A program made the translations under genes and the position numbers. From assembly GCA_014946745.1 (NCBI GenBank), contig JADCRD010000001.1, positions 62,001-126,000 on the forward strand: a DNA stretch of 64,000 nucleotides. The letters run 5' to 3'. This stretch comes from Lysobacterales bacterium (GTDB lineage: Bacteria > Pseudomonadota > Gammaproteobacteria > Xanthomonadales > Xanthomonadaceae). This document shows positions 53,981 to 63,534 of the stretch, piece after piece; positions within the stretch are counted from its first letter, which is position 1, and every line of letters begins with the position of its first letter. The notes under the pieces are model-generated. The model saw only the letters and a list, made by a program, of their open reading frames with translations, did not search any database and was not told the origin of the DNA.

Positions 53981-56167
53981 GTGCGATCTGGGTGGCAAGG
54001 CGAGGCGACGAAGGGGCGTTGCATCGGCTGGCTGGTGGCGGGCCTGGTCTGCGCATGCGCAGTATCCGCGCAGCCGGCCGATGCGCCGCTCGCTGCGGCA
54101 TTGCAGCAATGCCGCGAGTCGCGCCAGGAGCGACCGCGCGAGGCGCTGCAGCTGTGCGAGAGCGCTGCGGAGTCATTGCGCGCGCAGAACGACTTTGACA
54201 GCGCGTTTGAAGCGCTGATGCACGCCGCTCTGCTGGCCACCCAGGGCGGTGAAGTGGAGCGTGCGCAGGTCGCGCTCGATCGTGCCGCCCTGCTGCTGGG
54301 GCAAGTCGAGGATCCGCTGGCCTCGCAGCGCATCGCCCGGCGTCGCGGCCAGCTGGCCTATGCGCGCGGCGAGCCTGCCTCGGCGCTGGGCAGTTTCCTC
54401 GAAGCCTTGGCCATCGCCCGTTCGCTGCGCGACACGGGGGCGATCGCGATCAGCGAGAACGATGTCGGCGTTGCCTACTGGCAGATGGGCGACTACGGCG
54501 CGGCCCTGGGTCATTTGCAGGCCAGCCTGGCGGCGAAGCAGGAGCAGGGCGACCGTGACATCGCCAGCACTCTTGCAAACATCGGTGGCTTGTACGGCGA
54601 ACTCGGCGACACCCGACGCGCCATCGACATGCTTGAGCGCGCGCTCTCCCTGCATCGCGCCTCCGGCTCGCCGCAGCTGATCGGCGGTGCGCTTGAAGAG
54701 CTGGCGCTGCTGGAGGCGCGCAGCGGCCAGATCGAGCAGGCCCGCGCGAGCTTCGACGAGGCGTGGTCGCTGTACGAAGCGGCCAACGCATCGCGACAGC
54801 GCATGCGCTTGGCCTTGCGGCGAGCGCGCATCGAGGCCGAGCATTCGCCAGCTCTGGCGCCCGCTTGGCTGACCCGCGCGCGTGAGGCCGCCGCACAGCT
54901 GGGGCGCTCCGAACTGCTCGCGGCCGAGATCATCGAGGCGCGTTTGGCCGCCACGCCTGCGCAGGCGGTCGAAGCCTATGGGGAGCTGAAGCGGGTGCTG
55001 CGCGTCGATGCGGATGTCGAGCCGACGCTGGCGCCCGAGGCCGAAGCCCTGCTGGCCGAACTCGCCGAGCGCATGGGTCGACCGGGCGAGGCGCTGCAGC
55101 ATCTTCGCGAGCATCTGCGACTTCAGCGCGGCCTGGATGAGGCGCGTCACAGCCAGCGTCTCGACGCGCTGCGCGTGCGGCTCGATCTGACCCTGGCAGA
55201 GGCCGAGCGCGATCGCCTGCAGCGTGAGAACGCCCTGCAGACGTCGGAGATCGCGCGCCGTCGGGCTCAGACCCTGGTGCTTGGCGCCGGCGCTTTGCTG
55301 GTGGTGGCGGGTTTGGTGCTGTTCTTCCAGCGACGGCTCTATCTGCAGCGGCTGCAGGCGCGCGAGGAGCGCCAGCGGCTGGAGCAGCGTATTGCTGAAG
55401 CGCGCCGCGCCGCGGATGCGCTGCGCGCGGATCTGCGCTCGATGGAGTGGCTGCTGGATCGTGAGGGCAGCCCAGCCCTGGTGTTCGACGCCAGCGGACA
55501 GATCCGCGCGGTGACGCGTGCGGCCGCCGATCTGTTGGGCGCGCGCGTGGACGGCGTACGCGGCAGTGCGCTGGCGAGCGTGATCGGCGAGTCAGCGGCG
55601 GCGGCCGCGCAGTCGCGCGTTGAGCAGGCTTCGCTGGTGGATGAATCGCAGATCGAACTGGCCGAGGACAGCGTCGACGACGGCTTGCCCGCTGGCCTCA
55701 GCTTCAGCCTTCAGCGGCTGTCGCTCGAAGAGGAGCTCGGAGTGCTGCTGCTGCGCCCGCGCCCGGCGGAAGCGGAGAGCCCGGTGAGCGGGCTCGCCGC
55801 GCTGGCGGTGGAAGCGGAAGACGATGCCTCGATGACCGCCAGCGAGCCGCAGCAGCGCTTTCGTGCGCTGCTGGTCACGCTCATGCAGCTCAGCCTGGAC
55901 CTGTGGGAGCGCTTGACCCGCAAGACCCGGATCGACCTCGCCGAGCGCAGCGGCGTCTGGCGGATCACCATTGATGAGGGGCGGCTGCGCGTGCGTGCGA
56001 TGGATCGGTACTTGAGCCTCGACACCCTGCCCGAGAAGCCGCGCTGGCGTGAGGTGCTGCGCACGGCCTACTTCGTGCTGGCAGAGCTTGAGCTCTCGCC
56101 GGATCAGCGCCAGCAGATGGAAGCGCTGATCGAGTCGGTGCTGAACTGGACGCGCAAGCGCCCTTGA
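53981..56167 (+). CDS. TPR-PAS membrane signalling protein, copy 2
   Basis: 728 residues from the GTG at 53981, which follows a purine-rich GGGGGAAGGG stretch; ATG 53954 is an alternative. Signal peptide about 12-30 (GWLVAGLVCACAVSAQ). TPR-type helices run to about 420 (ISENDVGVAYWQMGDYGAAL, nearly the same block as copy 1). A membrane span (LVLGAGALLVVAGLVLFF), coiled coil, PAS-like domain and C-terminal block with SGVWRITIDEGRLRVRAMDR and DTLPEKPRWREVLRTAYF follow. Clear paralogue of the protein at 507-2639 over its whole length. No known output domain; probable signal transducer. Confidence 0.75.
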   Translation: MRSGWQGEATKGRCIGWLVAGLVCACAVSAQPADAPLAAALQQCRESRQERPREALQLCESAAESLRAQNDFDSAFEALMHAALLATQGGEVERAQVALDRAALLLGQVEDPLASQRIARRRGQLAYARGEPASALGSFLEALAIARSLRDTGAIAISENDVGVAYWQMGDYGAALGHLQASLAAKQEQGDRDIASTLANIGGLYGELGDTRRAIDMLERALSLHRASGSPQLIGGALEELALLEARSGQIEQARASFDEAWSLYEAANASRQRMRLALRRARIEAEHSPALAPAWLTRAREAAAQLGRSELLAAEIIEARLAATPAQAVEAYGELKRVLRVDADVEPTLAPEAEALLAELAERMGRPGEALQHLREHLRLQRGLDEARHSQRLDALRVRLDLTLAEAERDRLQRENALQTSEIARRRAQTLVLGAGALLVVAGLVLFFQRRLYLQRLQAREERQRLEQRIAEARRAADALRADLRSMEWLLDREGSPALVFDASGQIRAVTRAAADLLGARVDGVRGSALASVIGESAAAAAQSRVEQASLVDESQIELAEDSVDDGLPAGLSFSLQRLSLEEELGVLLLRPRPAEAESPVSGLAALAVEAEDDASMTASEPQQRFRALLVTLMQLSLDLWERLTRKTRIDLAERSGVWRITIDEGRLRVRAMDRYLSLDTLPEKPRWREVLRTAYFVLAELELSPDQRQQMEALIESVLNWTRKRP

Positions 56168-56220
56168 ATCCGTGCGCTTGCGTCAGCCTGACCGCGCGCT
56201 TTGTCAGACTTCGATGCGAA

Positions 56221-56249
56221 CAGCCCCCGGTCATTCGGGCCGGGGGCTG
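56221..56249. terminator. GC-rich hairpin between convergent genes
   Basis: CAGCCCCCGG (56221-56230) pairs perfectly with CCGGGGGCTG (56240-56249) around a 9-nt loop. It lacks a T run but sits between two convergent stops and may work in both directions. Confidence 0.55.
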
Positions 56250-56293
56250 GGCGGTGAAGCGCCGGTTGGAAGCGGCCAGCGCTGCAGCCGGGT

Positions 56294-56968
56294 TCACTCG
56301 CAGCGCAGGCAGAGGCCGGCCGCGCCCTGCTTCAGGCTGTAGCGGCCCGCGTCCTTGGCGTCGACCAGGGACAGCGGCCACTCGGCGACCGCAATGACCT
56401 CGCCGCGGTCACTGTCGGAGCGCTTGGCCAGCGTGAACTGCTCGCAGTGCGCGCTCGCCATCGCTAGCGCCGTCCTTGCTTGCTCGACCTCCTCCTCCTC
56501 TTCTTCGCGTGGATCGGTCGGATAGTCGTCGTCGAACTCGCCGACCATCTTCGGCAGGGTGTTCTCGGGCAGGGCAGAGCGAACGCGATTCTCGCCTTCT
56601 TCCTCTTCCTCTTCCTCGCGCGGATCGGTCGGGTAGTCATCGTCGAACTCGCCGACCATCTTCGGCAGCGCTTCAGGAGGCAGGATCGAGCGGGTGCGCA
56701 CCTCGTCTTCCTCCTCTTCTTCCTCTTCGCGCGGATCGGTCGGGTAGTCATCGTCGAACTCGCCCACCATCTTGAACAGCGGACCGCGAGGCGCGGGCGT
56801 CGCCTGCTCCAGCCCCTTGAATGCGTCCGGGTAGAAGTGGAACTCCGCCACTGGCACCAGGGTGCCAGTGCTGCACCATTCGGCGGACGGCAGGTCGATG
56901 CCGCGCGTGTCGGCGGAGAGCATCATGAAGCTGCCGGCGGTGATCAGGCCGAAGACGAAGACGCGCAT
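56294..56968 (-). CDS. Secreted acidic repeat protein (FDDDY / CxRCE family)
   Basis: 224 residues from the ATG at 56968, giving signal peptide MRVFVFGLITAGSFMMLSA. Three tandem repeats follow, each opening KMVGEFDDDYPTDPRE and then six or seven glutamates; the first two are 37 residues (111 bp) long and nearly identical at DNA level. The tail ends RYSLKQGAAGLCLRCE. No known family. The partial protein at the window start has the same FDDDY block and GLC(V/L)RCE tail. The Asp/Glu clusters could bind calcium or another cation; that is inference. It converges on the second TPR-PAS gene. Confidence 0.7.
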   Translation of the reverse strand: MRVFVFGLITAGSFMMLSADTRGIDLPSAEWCSTGTLVPVAEFHFYPDAFKGLEQATPAPRGPLFKMVGEFDDDYPTDPREEEEEEEDEVRTRSILPPEALPKMVGEFDDDYPTDPREEEEEEEGENRVRSALPENTLPKMVGEFDDDYPTDPREEEEEEVEQARTALAMASAHCEQFTLAKRSDSDRGEVIAVAEWPLSLVDAKDAGRYSLKQGAAGLCLRCE

Positions 56969-57235
56969 GGGACACCTCGAGGGCTTGCGGTGGTTGGGGC
57001 CTCCACTAAGCGTCATTGCGCCCCGGTTGTCGACCGTTTCTTGGGATCATTAGGGAACATTTAGCCGCACGCTTGGCGAACATGGCTGCAATCTTGAAGA
57101 AGTTTTGCGTGTTTGAATCTGTCCTCGCCCGGCGGACTCGCGCTCCCCGGGACGCAGGCGGTCGGCGCGGGTCGCAGCCTCGCGGTCATCGCGCCGGACT
57201 ACACTGCGCGGCCTTTCCCGCTCGGCTGTGCTGAC

Positions 57236-58906
57236 ATGATCGACCGCGCCCGCTCGCGTCTCACCCCTCTCCGCTGCGCGCTGTTCGGGGCGCTGGTCTG
57301 TGCAGGCGCTGCAAGCTGCGCACACAGCCCGGCGCGGCACTCGGCGGCCGTCGGCCCGGTACCCACGTCTGCCGACCCCGAGCTCCGTGTGGCAGCGCAC
57401 GACGAGTCGCCGCAGGCGTGGTTCGCGTCGGGCGCGGCGGCCGCCGCGGCGCGCGGCGCCGGGCAGGCGTCGGCGCGCAATCTGATTCTGTTTGTCGGCG
57501 ACGGCATGGGCCCGACGACGGTGGCGGCGGCGCGCATCCTCGACGGCCAACGTCGCGGCGCCACCGGCGAGGAGAACCAGCTGAGCTTCGAGGCGTTTCC
57601 GCACACCGGCTACAGCAAGACCTACAACACCGACCTGCAGACGCCGGACTCGGCCGGCACCATGAGCGCGATGATGAGCGGCGTGAAGACCCGTGCCGGC
57701 GTCATTGGTCTCGACGGTCGCGCGCGCCTGGGTGACTGCGGCTCGGCGCCGGGCGCGAAGTTGCCCAGCCTGCTGCAGCTGGCGGAAGCCGCGGGCCTGG
57801 CCACGGGCGTGGTCACGACCACCCGCATCACCCACGCCACGCCGGCGGCGACCTATGCGCACACGCCGCACCGCGATTGGGAAGCCGATGCCCTGGTGCC
57901 GGCCGCAGACCGCGCCGCCTGCGCGGACATCGCGCGCCAGCTGGTCGAGTTCGACCACGGCGACGGCATCGAAGTGGTGATGGGCGGCGGTCGCCAGATG
58001 TTCCTGCCGGCGACGGCGAGTGACCCCGAGTACCCCGATAGCCGTGGGCTGCGCGAGGACGGTCGCGACCTGTTGGCCGAATGGCAGGCGCGCCATCCCG
58101 AAGGGCGCTACGCGTGGAATCGTGCGGGCTTCGAAGCGATCGATTTCGGCGCGGCCGACAAGGTCTTCGCGCTGTTCCAGCCGGGCCACATGCAGTACGA
58201 GCACGATCGCCCCGCCGATGCGGCCGGAGAGCCCAGCCTGGCCGAGATGGTGTCAGCGGCGATCACCCGTCTGCAGCGCAGCGAGCAGGGCTTCCTGCTG
58301 GTGGTGGAAGCCGGTCGCATCGATCACGCCCATCACGCCAACAACGCCTACCGCGCGCTGACCGACACCATCGCGCTGTCGGACGCCGTGGCCGCCGCTC
58401 GCGCCGCGACCTCGATCGAGGACACGCTGATCCTGGTCACCGCCGACCACAGCCACGTGCTGAGCTTTGCCGGCTACAGCCATCGAGGCAATCCGATCCT
58501 CGGCAAAGTCACCGACCGCACCGGTACCGAGGATGTCGAGTTGCAGCGCGACATGACGGGCCGCGTGTTCACGACCCTGGGCTATATCAACGGCCCCGGC
58601 TATGCCGCAGCCAGCGACCGGCAGCCGGAAGGCGTCAAGCGCCAGCCGCACGAGCCTGCGCGTTTCGAGGCCCGCGACGCGCGACCCGATCTGGAGAACG
58701 TCGACACCACCGATCCCGACTTCCTGCAGCCCAGCCTGTGGGCCCTGAAGAGCGAGACCCACGGTGGCGAAGACGTGGGCGTGTATGCGATCGGCCCCGG
58801 TGCCAGCGCAGTGCGCGGCGTGATGGAGCAGAACGTGATCTTCCACCTGCTGCTGCAGGCGCAGCCGCTGCTGCGCGCGAACGCTTCGGCGGCGGGACCG
58901 CGCTGA
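57236..58906 (+). CDS. Alkaline phosphatase
   Basis: 556 residues from the ATG at 57236. The N-terminus has a signal with a lipobox-like GAASC, so it may be a lipoprotein. PhoA-superfamily motifs: LILFVGDGMGPTTV (metal ligand Asp), TPDSAGTMSAMMSG with the catalytic Ser in DSA, EAGRIDHAHHANNA and TADHSHVLSFAGY. Hydrolyses phosphate monoesters in the periplasm or at the cell surface. Upstream 57017-57235 I see no convincing Pho box. It is downstream of and divergent from the acidic repeat gene. Confidence 0.9.
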   Translation: MIDRARSRLTPLRCALFGALVCAGAASCAHSPARHSAAVGPVPTSADPELRVAAHDESPQAWFASGAAAAAARGAGQASARNLILFVGDGMGPTTVAAARILDGQRRGATGEENQLSFEAFPHTGYSKTYNTDLQTPDSAGTMSAMMSGVKTRAGVIGLDGRARLGDCGSAPGAKLPSLLQLAEAAGLATGVVTTTRITHATPAATYAHTPHRDWEADALVPAADRAACADIARQLVEFDHGDGIEVVMGGGRQMFLPATASDPEYPDSRGLREDGRDLLAEWQARHPEGRYAWNRAGFEAIDFGAADKVFALFQPGHMQYEHDRPADAAGEPSLAEMVSAAITRLQRSEQGFLLVVEAGRIDHAHHANNAYRALTDTIALSDAVAAARAATSIEDTLILVTADHSHVLSFAGYSHRGNPILGKVTDRTGTEDVELQRDMTGRVFTTLGYINGPGYAAASDRQPEGVKRQPHEPARFEARDARPDLENVDTTDPDFLQPSLWALKSETHGGEDVGVYAIGPGASAVRGVMEQNVIFHLLLQAQPLLRANASAAGPR

Positions 58907-59116
58907 GTCGGACCTGCGGTCGGCCCGAGGGCGCGCCAGCCTGCGTCGAGCCTGGGCCGACGCGTGCTGGCCGCAGCAGAGGTGAGCGCTGTGACGAAGG
59001 TCGGGCCCTTGGCTGCCAGCTTCAGTGTGCGGCCGACGATTCGCCTAACGCCTTGCTCAAGTTGTTCTTAAGTCCTGAGTGCGCAGCGCCGGTGCGCTGG
59101 CGCGGCTCAGAGAGGC

Positions 59117-59974
59117 TCACATGGCCTGCGCGTCCGCGCTGACGGAAAGCAGCTTCAGGGGCGAGGGGGCGGGGTCGATCGAAAGCCCTCCTGTCCGTCC
59201 CTGGGTTTCGCGCGCCAGCGCCTCAATCGGACGTCCCAGGGGGCTGGACAGCTCGAACAGGACCGGCTCCGCCTTGGCACGGTTGCCTTCGACCGTCTGC
59301 ACCCCAGGGCCCTGAACCGTATAGACAACCGGGACCAGCAGTTCGTGTTTCCGTCCGTCCTCACGGGGCTCCACGAACTCATATGTCCAGGATTGCACCG
59401 CCGTCAGCGAAGACTCGACGAAGGGCGCGATGAGTCGACGGTGACGATCCTCGTCGCGCACCCGCTGGTTGAGTACGCGCGCCATGACCGGTTCCGCCTT
59501 GGCAACCGTGCCGGTGTCGTCCAAGGTCAGACGGATCAGCACCTCGGCGGCAACGCCATCACGCAGCGAGTTGCTTGGGTACCGCGGCGGCGTCTGCGCG
59601 TTCGCCAGTGGCTGCCCGAACTCCACATCGCCAAACACCAGCTGGAAGCCCTCGCTGGACTTCAGTTGGTCCAAACGCACGTAGACCGATGTGCGGATCC
59701 GTCTGGCCTCGCCATCGACCATGAACGGCTCGAATCTCCATGCGCGCATGGCGTCGACGATGCTCTTTTCCGCGCTGGGGGTGAGTCGGCTTTGGCGCAA
59801 AGTGATGCCCTCCACCTCTCCCCGCGCGTCCACTTCGATGACTCCGCCGAGGTGGATCGATTCGACGACCTCGGCTGGGGCCTCGCTCTCGCTCAAGGCG
59901 GCCGCGTGCGTTGGCGAGGTCGGCGACATGAGCAGGGCGAGGGCGGCAGTCAGCGCGAAGGCAATCGGTTTCAT
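59117..59974 (-). CDS. Periplasmic protein with two TonB-C-like domains
   Basis: 285 residues from the ATG at 59974, giving signal peptide MKPIAFALTAALALLMS. Two regions resemble TonB C-terminal domains: about 30-105 (GVIEVDARGEVEGITLRQSR, AMRAWRFEPFMVDGE) and about 125-220 (PPRYPSNSLRDGVAAEVLIR, then SWTYEFVEP). It lacks the TonB membrane anchor and proline-rich spacer, so it is not a normal energy transducer. Predicted soluble in the periplasm; role unknown. Confidence 0.7.
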   Translation of the reverse strand: MKPIAFALTAALALLMSPTSPTHAAALSESEAPAEVVESIHLGGVIEVDARGEVEGITLRQSRLTPSAEKSIVDAMRAWRFEPFMVDGEARRIRTSVYVRLDQLKSSEGFQLVFGDVEFGQPLANAQTPPRYPSNSLRDGVAAEVLIRLTLDDTGTVAKAEPVMARVLNQRVRDEDRHRRLIAPFVESSLTAVQSWTYEFVEPREDGRKHELLVPVVYTVQGPGVQTVEGNRAKAEPVLFELSSPLGRPIEALARETQGRTGGLSIDPAPSPLKLLSVSADAQAM

Positions 59975-60513
59975 GAAGTGGATCCTTGAATCAATCGAAG
60001 GTGCGCCCGTGCCGAGAAGCGGCAAGTGGAAAGCGCGCAGAGCAGTGTGACGCCGAGTACCGACCGAAACACCCTGTCAGATCCTACAGGTTACGCAGAG
60101 CTGCAGCCGCTGCAGCTTCGAAGCGACCCGCGCGAGCCAGACGGTGTGGTCCAACGCCAAGCCCGTGAGGCCTCGCAGCACCGCGATTCGGCCGACCAGC
60201 TCAAGCGCTGCGCCGAAGCGCCTGCTGGGGAAGGCCGCAGAGCTTCGCGCGTTCGCCCTGGACCCGCCAGTCGGGCGCGAAAGGAGAACTTAGGAGCACG
60301 CGCCGATCGAAAGGCTCTGGGCCCACCCGGAAGGCCGAGGCGCGGCGGTCATTCGGAACGCGCGGCAACGCGCGCACAGGGAGCTACCGCCGCGGCATGC
60401 CAGGGCGGACACGCTTGCGTGTGGGTGCCCCTCCCACGGGCAGTGCCAACCTACGCAAACGGCGGCCCAGAAGGCCGCCGTTCGCAGGTGACCCAGTCGC
60501 GCGACAGCCTGGG
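59975..60513. other. 539-bp gap between TonB-C-like gene and etfA
   Basis: Should hold the promoter of the TonB-C-like gene near 59975-60060, and the etfA terminator at 60455-60485. An open frame on the plus strand runs through it into the antisense of etfA; composition and lack of motifs argue against a gene. Confidence 0.55.
60455..60485 (-). terminator. Terminator after etfA
   Basis: AACGGCGGCC (60458-60467) pairs perfectly with GGCCGCCGTT (60473-60482) over a 5-nt loop, with two further pairs outside a mismatch. It lies 30 bp beyond the etfA stop. Confidence 0.7.
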
Positions 60514-61452
60514 CTACAGCGCTTTCTCCAGCTCCGGCACGATCTGGAACAGATCGCCGACCAGGCCGAAATCGGCAACCTCGAAGATCGGGGCCTCCGC
60601 GTCCTTGTTGATGGCGACGATGGTGCCGGCGTCCTTGATGCCGGTGAGGTGCTGGATCGCGCCGGAGATGCCGCAGGCGATGTACAGCTCGGGCGCGATG
60701 ATCTTGCCGGTCTGGCCGACCTGCAGTTCGTTCGGCACGTAGCCGGCGTCGACCGCCGCGCGCGAGGCGCCCACCGCCGCGCCGATCTTGTCGGCCAGGC
60801 TGTAGATGATCGCGAAGTTCTCGGCCGAGCCCAGCGCGCGGCCGCCGGAAACCACCTTCGAGGCGGCCTGCAGGTCGGGGCGATCGCTGCTGCCCTGTTT
60901 CAGCTCGACGAAGCTCGTGTGGCTCGGCAGCGCGACATCGATGCCGACCGCTTCAACCGCGGCGCTGCCGCCTGCGCCCGTGGCCGGCCACGAGGCCGCG
61001 CGCACGGTGGCGACGACAGGCTTATCGGCCGGCGCCTCGACGGTGATGATCGCGTTGCCGGCGTAGATCGGGCGGGTGAAGCGGTGGCTGCCTTCGACCG
61101 TCATCAGGTCGGAGACCTGCGGCGCATCCAGCAGCGCGGCAATCGCCGGCATCACGTCCTTGCCGAAGCTGCTGCTGGGGCCGAACACGTGGCTGTAGCC
61201 GGCGGCCAGCTTGGCAACCACCGGTGCGGCCTGCTGCGCGATCAGGTGCGCGAAGGCGGGGTTCGCGACGGTGAGCACCTTTGCCACGCCCTCGATGGCG
61301 GCGGCCTGCGCGGCCAGTGCCGCAGGCTCGGCGGCCAGCACGGCGATGTGGATCTCGGCGCCGGCAATCGCGCGCGCGGCGGTGACGCAGCGTGCCACCG
61401 CACCGTTCAACTGGCCGTTCAGATGATCGGCCACGATCAGGATCTTGCTCAT
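60514..61452 (-). CDS. etfA: Electron transfer flavoprotein subunit alpha
   Basis: 312 residues, standard length. Binds FAD and passes electrons from acyl-CoA and other dehydrogenases to ETF-ubiquinone oxidoreductase. C-terminal FAD domain: [54 protein letters not shown] and [21 protein letters not shown]-terminal [13 protein letters not shown] is typical. 24 bp downstream of etfB in one operon. Confidence 0.96.
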   Translation of the reverse strand: MSKILIVADHLNGQLNGAVARCVTAARAIAGAEIHIAVLAAEPAALAAQAAAIEGVAKVLTVANPAFAHLIAQQAAPVVAKLAAGYSHVFGPSSSFGKDVMPAIAALLDAPQVSDLMTVEGSHRFTRPIYAGNAIITVEAPADKPVVATVRAASWPATGAGGSAAVEAVGIDVALPSHTSFVELKQGSSDRPDLQAASKVVSGGRALGSAENFAIIYSLADKIGAAVGASRAAVDAGYVPNELQVGQTGKIIAPELYIACGISGAIQHLTGIKDAGTIVAINKDAEAPIFEVADFGLVGDLFQIVPELEKAL

Positions 61453-61476
61453 TCGAATCTCTCCCGTGCGGCCGGC

Positions 61477-62223
61477 TTACGCCAGGCCCTTGGCCTTGAG
61501 GGCGGCGACCAGTTCGCCGACATCCTTCACCATCACGCCCTTGCTGCGCTTGGCGGGCGGCGCGTAGCTCAGCGTCTTCAGCCCGCCGCCCAGCGCCACG
61601 CCGAGGTCGGCGATCTGCAGGGTCTCCAACGGCTTGCTTTTCGCCTTCATGATGTCGGGCAGCTTGATGAAGCGTGGCTCGTTCAGGCGCAGGTCGACGG
61701 TGATCACCGCCGGCAGCTGCACCTTCAGCACCTCAAGGCCGGCGTCGACTTCGCGGGTGACCGTGGCGGCACCGTCGGCGACTTCGACCGCACTGGCGAA
61801 GGTCGCCTGCGGACGGCCCCACAGCGTGGCCAGCATCTGCCCTGTCTGGTTGGCGTCATCGTCGATCGCCTGCTTGCCGAGCAGCACGATGTCGGGCTGC
61901 TCCTTCTCGATCAGCTTGACGAACACCTTGGCGGCTTCCAGCGGCGACACCGGCTGGTCGCTGACCACGTGCAGGGCTCGGTTGGCGCCCATGGCCAGGC
62001 CGTTGCGCAGATGCGCCTGGGCATCGGCCGGGGCGATCGTGGCGACCACCACCTCGGTGGCCACGCCCTTCTCGCGCAGGCGCAGCGCTTCTTCCAGCGC
62101 GATCTCGTCGAAGGGGTTGGGCGAAAGCTTGACGCCATCGGTGACCACACCGGTGCCATCGGGCTTCACCTGGATGCGCACGTTGTAATCGACGACGCGC
62201 TTGTAGCCGACCAGGATCTTCAT
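61477..62223 (-). CDS. etfB: Electron transfer flavoprotein subunit beta
   Basis: 248 residues, standard length. MKILVGYKRVVDYNVRIQVK opening, NPFDEIALEEALRLREKGVA, and the ETF-beta signature near LPAVITVDLRLNEPRFIKLP. First gene of etfBA; forms the heterodimer with EtfA and binds AMP structurally. A TAGAAT-like -10 on this strand at 62288-62293 is a weak promoter candidate. Confidence 0.96.
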   Translation of the reverse strand: MKILVGYKRVVDYNVRIQVKPDGTGVVTDGVKLSPNPFDEIALEEALRLREKGVATEVVVATIAPADAQAHLRNGLAMGANRALHVVSDQPVSPLEAAKVFVKLIEKEQPDIVLLGKQAIDDDANQTGQMLATLWGRPQATFASAVEVADGAATVTREVDAGLEVLKVQLPAVITVDLRLNEPRFIKLPDIMKAKSKPLETLQIADLGVALGGGLKTLSYAPPAKRSKGVMVKDVGELVAALKAKGLA

Positions 62224-62664
62224 CGGGCTGCAGTTCCTATACGGGGGTGGAGGGGGCGGCCGCGCGAGTGCCGGCCGAAACCCCGCGATTCTAACCGCGC
62301 GGGTTTCGAATACCTACTCGATACCAATCGCGGAACCGGACTATGGCGGTTGGGGCGTGCGGCGGGCGTGTAGCGAGCGCGTGGTGCTGCCGGAGCCGGA
62401 ACGCGAGGCAGGGGGTGAGGCCAGGGTGGGTCGAGACCCACCCTATGCATTCCGGTTCGTGGGATGCGTCTTGCCCCTCCCCAACGGCTCCGGACTCCCA
62501 TAGGGTGGGTCTTAACCCACCGGAGCGCCAACTCGCTGCAGCAGCGTGCCGGCGTGAACGCACTCTTGGGCTTCGCACGTTGCAGGTCGAGAGCAGACCG
62601 CTCGTGTGTCTATGGTCGGCGCTGCGATCGACGTCGCGGCGGGCTCGAACCCCATCAGCCGACC
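62224..62664. other. 441-bp gap upstream of etfB with two palindromic repeats
   Basis: No gene supported. It holds the etfB promoter region and two copies of the GGTGGGTC-GACCCACC palindrome in opposite orientation (about 62426 and 62504, the second with TTAACC in place of TTGACC). Confidence 0.7.
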
Positions 62665-63534
62665 TCAGCCGCGCTCGCGCAGTTTCTCCCGCAGCGTGGC
62701 GACGAAGCGGTCGGCGGCCTCGGCCGAGGTGTGGAAGAACAGCGAGGGCTCGGTGAGTTCGAGCTCCAGCAGCTGCGGGCCCTTGGCCGAGGGCAGCAGG
62801 TCGACTCGGGCGTAGGCGAGGCCCTGCACCGGCAGCGCGGCCAGCACCTGGCGGGCGGTGGCCATCTCCTGCGCCGAGGGTTCGCGGGCGGTGATGTGCT
62901 CGGCGGCGAACAGGGCGCGGGTCGGGCCTTCGCCGCGCTTCAGCAGGGGGCCCTTGCGGATCGCATGCGAGAACTTGCCGCCAAAGAACAGCAGGGCCGT
63001 TTCACCTGCACTGTCGACCTGGGCCAGATAGGGCTGCACCAGCACATGACGACCGGCATCGAGCAAGCGCTGCGCGTGCTGCACGGCCTGGGCGCGCTCT
63101 TCGGCGACATAGCGCTGGGTATCGCGCGAGCCCGCGCCCACGGTCGGCTTGACCACGAACTCCGGCCAGGCCGGGAAGCCGTCCGCGCGTTCGCACGGCG
63201 CGACGAAGAAACTCTCGATCACCGGCAGGCCCTTCTTGGCCAGCTGACCGAGATAGCGCTTGTCGGTGTTCCAGCGAACGATCTCCAGCGGATTGATCAG
63301 CCGGGTCTGCGCGCTGACCTTGGCGCACCAGGCGAGGAACTCCGGCAGACGCTGGGTGTAGTCCCAGGTCGAGCGGATCAGCACCGCATCGAAGCGTGAC
63401 CAAGACACGCTGACATCGTCCCAGACCAGGGTCTCGTGGCCGATGCCGGCGCGGTCGAGCGCTTCGCGCAGCGGCGGCAGATCGTCGTCGAGTTCGAGGG
63501 CGGGCAGGGTGGAGGCGAGTGCGATGCGGGTCAT
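62665..63534 (-). CDS. ATP-grasp family protein (RimK/glutathione synthetase-like)
   Basis: 289 residues. N-terminal domain with RIALASTLPALELDDDLPPL and LIRSTWDYTQRLPEFLAWC, then an ATP-grasp core: EFVVKPTVGAGSRDTQRYVA for nucleotide binding and ELELTEPSLFFH for metal binding. Members ligate an amino or carboxyl substrate through an acyl-phosphate; some relatives make cyclic or modified amino acids. Substrate unknown. Its start codon coincides with the beginning of the 183-bp tandem repeat upstream. Confidence 0.82.
   Translation of the reverse strand: MTRIALASTLPALELDDDLPPLREALDRAGIGHETLVWDDVSVSWSRFDAVLIRSTWDYTQRLPEFLAWCAKVSAQTRLINPLEIVRWNTDKRYLGQLAKKGLPVIESFFVAPCERADGFPAWPEFVVKPTVGAGSRDTQRYVAEERAQAVQHAQRLLDAGRHVLVQPYLAQVDSAGETALLFFGGKFSHAIRKGPLLKRGEGPTRALFAAEHITAREPSAQEMATARQVLAALPVQGLAYARVDLLPSAKGPQLLELELTEPSLFFHTSAEAADRFVATLREKLRERG

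Noticed and set aside
57017-57235. Pho box upstream of alkaline phosphatase
   Set aside because: No pair of CTGTCAT-like direct repeats at the expected 11-bp spacing could be found by eye.
60026-60742. Plus-strand open frame in the gap before etfA
   Set aside because: It runs into antisense etfA, has no motif and spans the etfA terminator.
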